Below the pieces are notes generated by a model. The model was not told where the DNA came from. It was given only the letters and a program-made list of their open reading frames with translations, and searched no databases. The translations under genes were made by a program, and so were the position numbers. Of a stretch of DNA of 64,000 nt, positions 1 to 10,020 are shown in pieces. The stretch lies in NCBI RefSeq assembly GCF_000218685.1, contig NW_006763296.1, forward strand, positions 610,715 to 674,714, written 5' to 3'. Numbering within the stretch: position 1 is the stretch's first letter; each line of letters starts with the position of its first letter. Source of the DNA: Serpula lacrymans var. lacrymans S7.9. Its lineage: Eukaryota > Basidiomycota > Agaricomycetes > Boletales > Serpulaceae.

Positions 1-511
1 AACCAAAATTCCAGAACATCTTTACCGGATGGGGGCTACAGGCACAACTGCACAACAACTTGCCAAAGCCGCTGGGAAAGATTGGAAGGAAGGAGGTTTT
101 GATAAGATAGTCCCAAAATATCTCCACAATTACAAAGACATATTTGATAAAGAGAGTTTTGACGCACTACCAGAAAGACGCGAATGGGATCATGCCATAG
201 AACTGGTCCCAGGGGAACACAAACTAGACTGCAAAGTATACCCTTTAGCATTAGGAGAGCAAGAACAACTGGATGAGTTCATTAAAGAAAATTTAGAATC
301 AGGCAGGATATGCCCATCCAAATCTCCATTTGCTTCACCATTCTTCTTTGTAAAAAAAGAAAGATGGAAAACTCAGACCAGTGCAGGACTACCAAAAACT
401 GAACAATATCACCATCAAAAACTGATACCCACTACCATTGATAAACAAACTAGTGGATAAACTATGTGGAGCTAAATACTTCACAAAATTAGATATACAA
501 TGGGGATACAA
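1..511 (+). pseudogene. Old Ty3/gypsy element, upstream part (protease end and start of RT)
   Basis: This is the 5' visible half of an old gypsy pol gene. The readable frame (29-360) covers the linker after the aspartic protease and the start of reverse transcriptase, ending at a FFFVKK block. A frameshift near 350 moves the RT into another frame, where the DGKLRP and LPLI blocks follow; a TGA at 423-425 sits where the family has arginine. The frame runs to 511, where the younger element begins, and resumes at 8118 after one TACAA target copy. The element starts outside the window. It is dead: at least one frameshift and one stop here and more in the downstream half. Confidence 0.9.
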
Positions 512-862
512 TGTAAGACCCTTATCCCCTATACCGAGTTAACGGAGGGATGAAGATTCAAATCAAACAAGTAGCGTTACAAATAGCAATTGAGAATTAA
601 TCAACAACTGAGGAAAGTATGTACATGATGGTCTACTATATATATGTTTCTGAAAGTCAGCCATGAGGCGCTGACTGATGTTCTTTGTAATGGTTCTAGA
701 CTCATGTCACGTGGTGGTCACATGACCTGATATAACTACGTATTATGTTATCTGCGCTAAAGCAGCAGCTTAACATATCTTATCTGTCATGTGATCAGAT
801 ATAAAAGAAAAAGAAAAAGGAAACTAGCACTCAGACTAGCGCTTCTGGTTCAAGTCGTGACA
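512..862 (-). repeat. 3' LTR of the young gypsy element
   Basis: A 351 bp long terminal repeat. It differs from its partner at 7762-8112 at six positions (517, 669, 722, 753, 829 and 856), all transitions and with no indels. The pol reading frame runs on into it and stops at 831. Confidence 0.97.
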
Positions 863-2840
863 TTACCCCCTCCGTAGGACTTTCGTCCCGAAAGTAGGGG
901 TCCATCTTTCCGTTTTCCCAATTAAACAATTGTTTTCGGACTCTCGTCGTTGTGAAGTTTTCAAAGGGTTGGAAATGTAATTGAAATCGGATCCGTCGAG
1001 GTGCACTAGGGTTGTTATCGTGGAATGTTTTTACTTTATCGGGTGAGTTGTTTAGATGTTGTTCGGGTTCCCACGTGCGTTCCTCTTTTGGATAGTTCTT
1101 CCAGTGTACTAAGTATTCCAATTTCCCTCGTTTTAGACGTGAGTCTAGAACTTCTTCAACTTCGTATTCTTCTTGTCCGTCCACTATTACCGGCGGTATT
1201 GGTTTAGGTTTCTGTTGGGAAGGGAACTGTGGTTCTTTGTACGGTGTAAGCTTTATCTCGTTGAAAACTGGATGGATAGGCCGCCATGTTGGTGGTAGTG
1301 CTAATTTATATGCCAATTCGCCTATTTTTTCCAGTATTTCAAACGGACCGTGTCTCTTGTCGTCCAGTTTCTTAGCTGGTCGATCTGTTGAGATATTGGT
1401 CGCTTCTACGTACACCTTATCTCCTACTCTATACTCTACTGCTTCTCTTTTCTTTTTATCGTACTGCTTCTTCATCTGTTCAGCTGCCTTTTGCAGCGAT
1501 TCTTCTGCTCTCTTCCTTGTTTCTGTCATTCTCTTCACGAAATCTTCTGCATTTTCGTTCTTTACCCCCACTTTCACTACTTCCTGTGTTCTCGGATGAT
1601 GTCCATGATTCAGGTAGAACGGGCTATATCCCGTCGCAGAATGTTGTTTGTTATTGTAAGAGAATTCTGCTTGGGTAAGCCATTCTGTCCAATCATCTTG
1701 TTTATGGTTTACGAAGATTCTGAGATACTGTTCTATCTCTTGATTGATCCTCTCCGTCTGTCCATCCGTTTGTGGATGCCAAGCCGTTGATGGGTTCGCT
1801 TTTATCTGAAGAAGCGTATGTAGATCTTTCATGAATTTCGAAACGAATTGCGGTCCCCGATCTGAGATGATCTTTTCGGGTATGCCATGGTTCCTGAATA
1901 CATGATCTCTAAATAGTCGTGCCACTCCTTCTGATGTGATCTCCATCTGCGTGGGAATTACCTTGATCATTTTTGTAAACCGATCTACTACTACCATTAT
2001 CATGTTATACCCATTTGATTCTGGTAGCGGTCCGATCAGATCTACTGATATGATCTGCCAAGGTTTATCCGGGATCTCATTTGGATGAAGCGGTGCTGCT
2101 TTCTTTTTATGGTCTGTTTTGGTTCTTTGGCAGACTTCGCATCCATCTACGTATCTCGTGATATCTCTGTCCATATAGGGCCACCAGTATTGTCGAGTAA
2201 TTAGCTCCTTTGTCTTATATCTTCCTGGATGGCCTGCAATAACAGAGTCGTGGTTTCGTCGGATAATCTCTTCCCTTAACGCGGCATCCTTCGGTACATA
2301 GATCCTGCCTTTGAATACTATGCAACCGTCTTCGTCTAGCCAACCATCCTCTCTCCTTTCTATCTTTCCTTTCATCTTTTTTATCAGCTCATCTACATTT
2401 CCCTTTCTCTTTGTAATCCACTTTGAAATCTCCAATTCTTCTTCTTGACTATCTGCGATCTTTTGTCTTTGTTCTGGAGAGAGAGTCATTCTTACAAATA
2501 GTTTCTCATCCAGTAGTACGACGTCTTCATTGTCGTTCTCTCCTTTGTTATGATCTGATCGTCTCGAGAGAAGATCCGCTTTTATATGCTTCCTTCCTGG
2601 CATATGATGTATCGTGAAATGATACTAGCTCAACTCCGTCATCCACCGCGCCTGTCTCCTGTTCAACTTCTTTGGTTCTTTGAAATACAGCAGATTTTGA
2701 TGATCTGTCCATATCTCAAATTCCTCTTCTGCGTCTATTAAGTAGTGTCTCCATTCGTTAAGTGCCGTCATAATGGCAAGAAGTTCTTTGTCATAGATCT
2801 CGTAATTGCGTTCCGTGGGGTTTAACGCTGTCGATGATGA
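831..2840 (-). CDS. Gypsy pol: RNase H end, integrase, chromodomain (broken)
   Basis: The 3' part of pol of the young element. From about 2840 downward the RNase H end is readable (LNPTERN, YDKELLAIM, WTDHQNLLY). An in-frame TAG at 2625-2627 interrupts it just before the integrase. The 590-residue open frame from 2603 to 831 then holds the integrase zinc finger (HHCC type, CEVCQRTK), the catalytic core (DLIGPLP, SDRGPQF and a Glu in the DGQTERINQEIEQY block) and a chromodomain (YEVEEVLDS, LVHWKNYP, EERTWEPE). The chromodomain suggests targeting to heterochromatin, as known for chromoviruses. The stop and the loss of the upstream RT make it a defective copy. Codons are otherwise well preserved, in keeping with a recent insertion. 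Confidence 0.93.
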
Positions 2841-2847
2841 GAACTGC

Positions 2848-4616
2848 TGTTAGAAAACCACACACAAAACAAACTAACACACAATCCTCCCAGATTCCAC
2901 GGAACTTGTTTATGGGCTTTGCCTCCTAGAACAGTGGAGTGGTCTGGTTGTTCGTGGGGTGGTACGTATAAAGATCCTTCAAAGTAAAACCCAGAGGTGT
3001 ATGAGTGTGGGTTTTGAGGAGGAGGGATAGTTGAATTTATAGGAAGATAGGTGCTTTGTGGCGAGTATAGACGAGCACTACCTTGCTAATCATAGCACAA
3101 GGTAGGTTTGAGAACGACGAGGATGACGAGGTGACGAGGTTCCCAGTGATAGCAGGCTCCTGACGCACAAACTGTAGTGCTCAGAAGGACTCTAATCAAA
3201 AGGGATGACAATGACTTCAAAAGTGGGAAGTGACGATGACAGCAGTTGACAGTGGTAGAAGTGGGAAGTGTTGTGACCACACTGGATCACAAGTAGCAGA
3301 GTAGTGAACTTGAGAGTAGAGAAGAAGTCTGGATTGGAGTTCTTGTTGTTTTTTTTACAAGGTAAAATACAGGGGTTTATATAGTAAAAGAGAAGTAGGC
3401 TATGCACAGTATAGCTGTGCAAAAAGAATGAGAAAGAATATGAAGGAAGGAATGTACGCTGACGAATCCTGCGTAGGTAGTACAGGATAAGATTGTCAAA
3501 AAAAGAAAAGAAAGGGATAGAACAATAAATGCTGTGAGTGATGTCACAGGTTTGTACAGCCATAAAGTAAAGTCCAATAGCAAAAAGAGAGCAGGAAGAT
3601 CATGATGTCATGGGAAGATGCAGTAAAAAAGGGCAAGGCAAAACACTATCAGTATCAACACAGTTCCTTTATTGTCAGTCAGGCATTCTAAAAAAATATG
3701 TGTCCATAAAAATGATTCAAAAATCAAAAATAATTGCACTGTAAATGAATGTTCTGCTGAAAAAAAAGAAACTGGAGCCACCGGTCCACCACCTAGTCCA
3801 AATCTGACAGTTCCATGGCCTTACCAATGGACTGGTTGTGTTGGACCACCTGATCAAACGAGGGAGGGAGAAGAGTAGTTCCAATTTGGAACAAGTGAGT
3901 CCCAGGCAGCGTGTGGTAGGTGTAGCTGTAGCGAAGACGATGGACAAATGATAAGTGTACCCAAGTGAATGGGACAGCGATGAACATGGGCAACGCAAGG
4001 GGATGAACCTTCTCCAGCTCAAAAACTACCCACCCACGCTCCAACCAGGCAAGACGAGCGACCGATGTTTTGATAGTATATGATGGCAGATCGACATCAT
4101 GAAGATGGACCTGTTGCCCTATTTGGACCGGCCGCCGGGGCTTTGCTGATATCAGCAGTGGCACGTGGTAGTCAACGGATCGGCGACGGAAGCGGATAGG
4201 AAGTGGTGACATCAGAAATGGTGGGGGTGCAAATAAGATGAGGAGGAGGAGGGTGGAGGTGACAAACAAGTGGATTAGAATGGGGACCCAGAAACGACCG
4301 TCAGGTGAGAATAAAAAGGAGAGGAAGGGGCCCATGGTGGGGCTAGGCAAAGGAAGGGGAGTAAGGGAAACGACAAAAGCGAGGGCGCAATGCAATGTGT
4401 AGCCAGTGGCGACGCAAAAATTTGCCGAAATGCCGAAACGCGGAAAGTACCGGAAAAGCAAAGGTGAGCGTGACTGGATTGCCTAATAGAGGTGGTGCTG
4501 ATCAGCCACAAGTTCAAAAAGGGCAATATTAATTACTATTCCACGTGGCACTGTGCCTGTGTGGCGCAAAGGCGAGTCTTTTTGAATATTCGCTTCGTTA
4601 TTGACACCTGTCCATG
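2848..4616 (-). mobile_element. Foreign LTR-bearing insert replacing the RT domain
   Basis: About 1.77 kb with no gypsy homology sits between the protease-side pol (ending near 4617) and RNase H (starting near 2847), where about 350 RT codons should be. The part at 2848-3660 looks like an LTR in minus sense: it starts TGTTGATACTG, ends TTTCTAACA, and has a TATATAAA box near 3380-3386. The remainder, 3661-4616, carries a 222-codon minus-strand open frame (3793-4461) with a hydrophobic stretch and no domain I recognise. I see no target duplication at the outer ends, so a simple insertion does not explain it. It could be a recombinant or template-switch product with another, possibly copia-like, element. 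Confidence 0.6.
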
Positions 4617-5784
4617 CTACCAATCAACTTTGGTGCATGACACCGGTATTAGTTCGATTGCGTGATCCCATTGTCTTCTTTCAGGTGGCGTGTCAAACTC
4701 CTTTTTATCAAATACGTCTTTGTATTGATGAAGGTGTTTTGGCACTATCTTTTCGAATCCTCCTTCTTTTCGATCTTTGCCGGCGGCTTCTGCTAGTTTT
4801 TGTGCCATTGTGCCTTGGGCTCTGATATGGTAATACTGATCGTCGATCGTGGCATCTTTGAAATTATGGAGGTTCACCTGTATCATCCTCTCGTCTTCTC
4901 TCAGTTCCTCGAAGAATATTTCCGGATCCTCCTCTGGATCAGAGATTCGGATTCTCGGTCTGCATTCTTCAGGGCATCTTTCAAAGGTCAACTTCGATTC
5001 TTTCCAGTCTATTTTAGGATTATGTTTGTTCAACCACTCATGTCCTAGAAACATTTTTCCGTTACCTAGATTGGTTACGGCAAGATGTATCTTCTCGATG
5101 TGTCCGTCGATTTCCATGAGCAGTACTACAAATTCATTGATGGCTCCGTTTTTATTAAGAGTTCCATCTGCATTATAGACTGGGATAGGTCTCGGTATCT
5201 TCCTTGTCTCATATCTTTTGTCTTTCACAAATTGGGAGTCGATGCAACTCCCCGTGCATCCACTGTCCAATAGTGCTTCGACTGTTTCTGATTGGAGAGT
5301 ATCTAATGTAGTAAGCTTACATTTTACGTTCATTTGATTGCCTTGGGTGCCCCTGATGTACTTTTTTGGGGAGGCAATCTCTATGATCGCTTGTATAGCT
5401 TCTACTTTTGGTAACCGGTTGATTTCTTTTATCGTTTCCCGGGTTATTTCTCTCGCTCTCTTTTTATGTGTCCAGGCACTTAGGATTCCAATGGATCTTT
5501 CTTCCTTTTGGTCTCTTAGCCTGTCTACTACCCATTCTGGGGTCCAGACTTCTGTTCTAGGTTTTTTTAGAGGGGCTCCTGACCTCTCTTCTACAGTCTC
5601 TGCTGCGTTTTTCTCCGTAGAGCTTGCCGCATCGGGTGTAGGGATCTTAGGTTCTATCGTAAATGCTGCGCTTTTTAGTGATTCGCCCGCCGTCGAAACT
5701 GCGGATGTCTTATCACTCTGCGCCGCTTTTACTCTAGTTGCATGTTTTCGTTTCGGATTTCTTTCTTTGTCTGAGTGGAAATAG
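4617..5784 (-). CDS. Gypsy pol: aspartic protease and start of RT (truncated)
   Basis: The 5' part of pol of the young element. The open frame reads from about 5773 and a methionine lies at 5333. The retropepsin-like protease has the active-site block ALLDSGCTGSCID (catalytic DSG) and the downstream FLGHEWL motif. The linker to RT (KEGGFEKIVPKHL, DHAIELIP) follows, and homology ends near 4617 where the foreign insert starts. A different frame carries the stretch between gag and this point, so a frameshift near 5770 separates gag-side and pol-side frames; it may be a mutation or a programmed shift. Confidence 0.88.
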
Positions 5785-5910
5785 TTTTATTGTCATCCGC
5801 GCTAAAGCTGCAGCTTAACAATTCTGAGTCATACGTATCTACAGTCAAAGGAAGAAATCGATTCAAAATGTCTTTAGGCTCAGTCGGTCGATGCGGTACC
5901 GCTGGCCTCT

Positions 5911-7029
5911 TTAAAAACCCTCAAGGAGTTTTTCCCTTTCCTCTTTCGTCATCTTTTCTAAGAATTCTCGGACATTAAATTGTGGCTTCCTTTTTTGTGC
6001 GTCTTTGCACTCGAAGCTTCTATGTCCCTTTTCTCCACACCGGTAACATTGTCCCTCAGTGCGGAACTTTGCTTTGTCCACCTCCATTCTTTCTCCGCTA
6101 CCGGTATAGGTATACCCGGTTCCGTCTTTTTTCTTCTCTCCTTCTTTCTTTTGTTCCGAATAGGGTTTCTTCCCGATATCGGAACCTTTCTTCTCTTTTT
6201 CTCGCTCTCTCCAAATATAGTCTATCCTGATGAGTTCCCTTTTCCATTCTTGGTAATCTCTAGGAATATGCCCACCGTAGATCACCCTATCTACTAGCGG
6301 CTTATTCATATTTCTTCTGAGTAGAGATATCAGGAACTCTTCATTTATTCTATTTGTATATCCCGCCCATCTTTTCTTTTCCTCAAACCTTTCAAAGAAG
6401 GCTTGGGCGGTTTCGTTGCCCTGTCTTAGGGTCAATATTTCGTTCTTGGCAGTTTCTTTTTCAAAGCTGTCCTTGAACCTTTCTTCCATTTTGTCCGCAA
6501 AATACGGCCAACTTCCGTATGTGTTTGTAATGTCGAGCCCCAGCTGTTGGGCGTCGACTCGGTTCTCTAGCCAATCGGTTCGGAAGGCCGCGGCTTCTCC
6601 TTCTTTCATAAAAGATAGCACAAAGCTTATCTTTTTTCGGTCATCTCTGAAATATACGGCATCGTCTTCAAAATGTAGTAATAAGGATTCTCTAAAGGCC
6701 CTATACTTTTTCTTATCTCCGGAGAAGTTCTCGGGTTTCTCCAGTGCCGTTCTACTTCTTTCCACCTTCTCTGGAGGTGGCGGTATCTGTTTCTTTAATT
6801 TTCTTTGCAAGACGTTCACTTCTTCGAGTGCCTCGTCTAGCTGCGATTGGTAATGCATTTGCGTTTGTCTTATCGCTTTTTCGACTTCTTGCTTTATGTA
6901 TGCTTCCAATCGCGCTTCTTTTGGGGGGGGAGTGTCTATTCTGGGTAATGCGTCCATCATTTCCCTGGTAAATGCGCTGTCCGTGCTGTTGGATGGCTCG
7001 GGCAGATCGCGATATTCTAGGTTGGACAT
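5911..7029 (-). CDS. Gypsy gag (capsid and zinc knuckle)
   Basis: A 372-residue open frame. The N-terminal third is acidic and coiled-coil-like, followed by a retrotransposon gag domain (ENFSGDKKKYRAF, ALLHFE-like blocks, WPYFADKMEERF). Near residues 330-345 is a CCHC zinc knuckle, CYRCGEKGHRSFEC, which binds RNA in packaging. The frame ends with a stop at 5911; pol follows downstream in other frames. Length and order match Ty3/gypsy gag of fungi. Intact by reading, and the best preserved gene of this copy. Confidence 0.93.
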   Translation of the reverse strand: MSNLEYRDLPEPSNSTDSAFTREMMDALPRIDTPPPKEARLEAYIKQEVEKAIRQTQMHYQSQLDEALEEVNVLQRKLKKQIPPPPEKVERSRTALEKPENFSGDKKKYRAFRESLLLHFEDDAVYFRDDRKKISFVLSFMKEGEAAAFRTDWLENRVDAQQLGLDITNTYGSWPYFADKMEERFKDSFEKETAKNEILTLRQGNETAQAFFERFEEKKRWAGYTNRINEEFLISLLRRNMNKPLVDRVIYGGHIPRDYQEWKRELIRIDYIWREREKEKKGSDIGKKPYSEQKKEGEKKKDGTGYTYTGSGERMEVDKAKFRTEGQCYRCGEKGHRSFECKDAQKRKPQFNVREFLEKMTKEEREKLLEGF

Positions 7030-7761
7030 TGAATGCGAGTTGGGGAGGAGGGGGAGTTTCGGATTTAATCAAAGGGGATGGGATTCTGATGGGTTCTATT
7101 TCTGGTAGGGGGAATTGCCCTCTGAATACGTAGTCTTGAGAGTAAATGTGTTGCTCTCCGATCCAAATGTAAAAATCTCTACTAAGCATAGAAAGGAGTT
7201 CACCAGTGATAAGCTGGATCGATACACCGCTTTCTAAGATCCTAGTAGTCTATCTGTTCTCTTTGAGTCAAAGTGGTCCTCTTCAGCCCACTACTGACTA
7301 TGTATGTATGGTAACTATTTTTGTATTTTACGAATTTTTATGTAAAAGGTATAGTGATAAATTGGGGTCCCAATGTGACCAGCTTATTAAGCTTTCAGTC
7401 CTTCTCCCGACTGGCGGACGCAAATGCGCGGCCTGGTCAGAGGAAATCGAAATGGAAACTATGTAAAACCGAGAAAATCCCAATGGCTCCACACCAAAGA
7501 GATTATAGTGATATAAAATGTATTTACAGGGGGATGGTTACGAATGAGTCCTGGGATGAGGAAGGTGATACATTGGCGGGAAAGAAGGATAAGATGGTGT
7601 TGGGGTGAGCGGGGATGTGATGGAGTGGAAGAGTAGTGGTGGTTTGGGTTGAGTGTTTGAGTAGGGCTAGGATGAGCAAGATGATGATGATGGTGATGAT
7701 GATTGTGGTTAGGATTGTTGCTGTTATATTCATGAACGGTACTTGTGGCAGTTGTTGATTG
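7030..7761 (-). other. Leader of the young gypsy element
   Basis: The untranslated region between the 5' LTR and gag. I see no convincing gene in it; short open frames are low in complexity. A tRNA primer-binding site would be expected directly beside 7761 but none is obvious. Confidence 0.6.
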
Positions 7762-8112
7762 TGTAAAACCCTTATCCCCTATACCGAGTTAACGGAGGGA
7801 TGAAGATTCAAATCAAACAAGTAGCGTTACAAATAGCAATTGAGAATTAATCAACAACTGAGGAAAGTATGTACATGATGGTCTACTATATATATGTTTC
7901 TGAAAGTCAGCCATGAGGTGCTGACTGATGTTCTTTGTAATGGTTCTAGACTCATGTCACGTGGTGGTCACGTGACCTGATATAACTACGTATTATGTTA
8001 TCCGCGCTAAAGCAGCAGCTTAACATATCTTATCTGTCATGTGATCAGATATAAAAGAAAAAGAAAAAGGAAACTAGCGCTCAGACTAGCGCTTCTGGTT
8101 CAAGTTGTGACA
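7762..8112 (-). repeat. 5' LTR of the young gypsy element
   Basis: The partner of 512-862, 351 bp, 345 of 351 bases identical. It is followed on the plus strand by the TACAA target copy (8113-8117) and the resumed RT of the old element. Confidence 0.97.
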
Positions 8113-9645
8113 TACAACAACATTCAAATTGTGGAAGGAGACGAAAAGAAAGCAGCTTTCAGAACAAATAGAGGGCTGTACGAACCACTAGTAATGTTCT
8201 TCGGTCTCACAAATTCACCAGCGACTTTTCAAATGATGATGGATGCATTATTTAAAGATCTGATTGATGAAGGAAAGGTTGTAATATATTTTGACGACCT
8301 CATGATCTATACAACAACTATTGAGGAACATCGGGCAATGACACGCCAAGTACTAGATATATTACGGAAGAATCACCTATACTTAAAACTGGAAAAATGT
8401 GATTTTGAAGAAACCTCAGTAGAATACCTTGGTCTAATCATAGCATGGATCCAATTAAAGTAAAAGGGATTCTAGACTGGCCAGAATGCAAGTCAAAAAA
8501 GGAAGTACAAGCATTCTTAGGTTTTGTCAATTTCTATAGGCACTTCATAGAAGGGTTTGGGTTGATTGCCAAACCACTGACTAAATTGACTGGAAAAGAA
8601 GAGTTCACATGGGGACCGGAACAACTAACAGCATTTAAAGAACTCAAATGTTGAGTTAGTTCCACCCCAGTCCTCGCCTTACCAGCCGATGACGGAAAGT
8701 ACAAAGTAGAAGCGGATAGTAGTGATTTTGCCATGGGAGCGGTACTATCACAACAACAGAATGGCATATGGAAACCTATTGCATATCTCTCAAAAGTGTT
8801 AAACCCAACGGAACACAATTACAAGATTTACGATAAAGAACTCCTAGCCATTATGGCGGCACTAGAAGAGTGGAGACACTACCTGATTGATGCAAAAGAG
8901 GATTTCGAGATCTGGACAGACCACCAGAATCTCTTATATTTAAACAACCTCAAAAACTCAATTGGAGACAGCCACAATGGGTCACAGAGTTGAGCAACTA
9001 TAATTTCACACTACACCACACTCCCAGAACCAAACACATCAAAGCCGGTCTACTCTTGGGACGAGCCGATCATGATAGGGGGGCAGAAGACAATGAGGAT
9101 GTCATCATACTAAAAGCAGAACTTTTTATATGAATGACCCTCACACCTGAACAAAGAGAAGAGATGGCCAGAACAGATAAAGAGAGCATAGAAATGTATA
9201 AATGGATAAAAAGGAGAATGACGAATGTGGATGATTTAGTAAAAAAGGTTGACAACAAAATAAAGAAGAGAGAGGATAGATGGTGGAAAGATCACAAAGG
9301 ATTCATATTCTTCAAAGGAAGGATGTATGTCCCAAAAGATGCAAAGCTTAGAGAGAAAATCATACACAAAAATCACGACTCTATCATAGCCGGCCACCCA
9401 GGACAATATAAAACAAAAGAACTCATCACACAAGAATTCTGGTGGCCATACATGGACAGAGACATCAAAAGATATGTTGAAGGATGCAAAACATGTCAAA
9501 GAAGCAAGCCAATTTGTCAGAAAAAGGCAGCACCACTCCATCCAAATGAAATCCCTACACGACCTTGGGAAATCATAACTGTCGACCTCTTAGGACCTCT
9601 ACCAGAATCACAAGGCTATAATATGATTATAATAGTTATTACAAT
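8113..9645 (+). pseudogene. Old gypsy element: RT, RNase H, integrase N-terminus
   Basis: Continuation of the old pol gene after the nested insertion. RT reads from 8118 with FFGLTNSPATFQ and the catalytic YFDDLM block, then jumps frame near 8445 after what looks like loss of a few codons. RNase H (ADSSDFAMGAVLS, YDKELLAIM, WTDHQNLLY) follows a TGA at 8652-8654 and breaks frame again near 8955. A TGA at 9131-9133 precedes the integrase N-terminus with its HHCC zinc finger (CKTCQRSK) and DLLGPLP. The frame stops where a solo LTR begins at 9646. Non-functional. Confidence 0.93.
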
Positions 9646-10020
9646 TGACATACCAGCACCTACTTACGCTTCACTTTTTTGTACTTTTACTTTTACTTTT
9701 TCCAAGTCACATGACCAGTCATGGGACCATTTACTTTACTTTACATTTTCGACTTTTTCATAGTCACATGACCAGTCATGTGACCGGTCACATGCTAAGC
9801 ATCGGACTTTAAACTTTATTTACAACTGTACAGTACCTCATGTATTTTAGTATATATACAGGAGCAATACATGGGGAAGGACTCAGTGAGTCCTCCTGTT
9901 GTCTACCAACAACTAACTTATTGAAACCTAATGGGTAACCACTCCCACCTCTTCCTCTACTTCTGAGTGTTGTTTTCATTGTGCTTCAGTGCCCCAAGAC
10001 TGTGTCTTGTTGGTGTTGTC
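9646..10020. repeat. Solo LTR inside the old integrase
   Basis: About 375 bp starting TGACATACC and ending GTTGTC, flanked by ACAAT at 9641-9645 and 10021-10025; a TG...CA reading gives a 4 bp CAAT duplication. Removing it restores the integrase frame across the core. An internal promoter-like TATATATAC lies near 9850. It is related in layout to the relic at 11578-11821 (both share a GACTC...GAGTCxTCCTGTT block). Confidence 0.85.

Larger units (their letters stand above)
512..8112 (-). mobile_element. Young Ty3/gypsy chromovirus, nested, RT domain replaced
   Basis: A complete-ended LTR retrotransposon inserted on the minus strand. Both LTRs are 351 bp and start and end with TG/CA; the flanking 5 bp target duplication is TACAA at 507-511 and 8113-8117. 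Order in element sense: 5' LTR, leader, gag with zinc knuckle, aspartic protease, (RT missing), RNase H, integrase, chromodomain, polypurine tract, 3' LTR. Removing the element plus one target copy restores the RT frame of the host element. The polypurine tract lies next to the 3' LTR (about 863-875, GGAGGGGG in minus sense). I could not recognise a clear tRNA primer site beside 7761. The copy cannot be autonomous because RT is gone and pol has an in-frame stop. Confidence 0.95.

Noticed and set aside
3192..3583. Minus-strand open frames of 64-123 codons in the foreign insert
   Set aside because: They lie in the LTR-like block around its TATA box, are low in complexity and show no domain.
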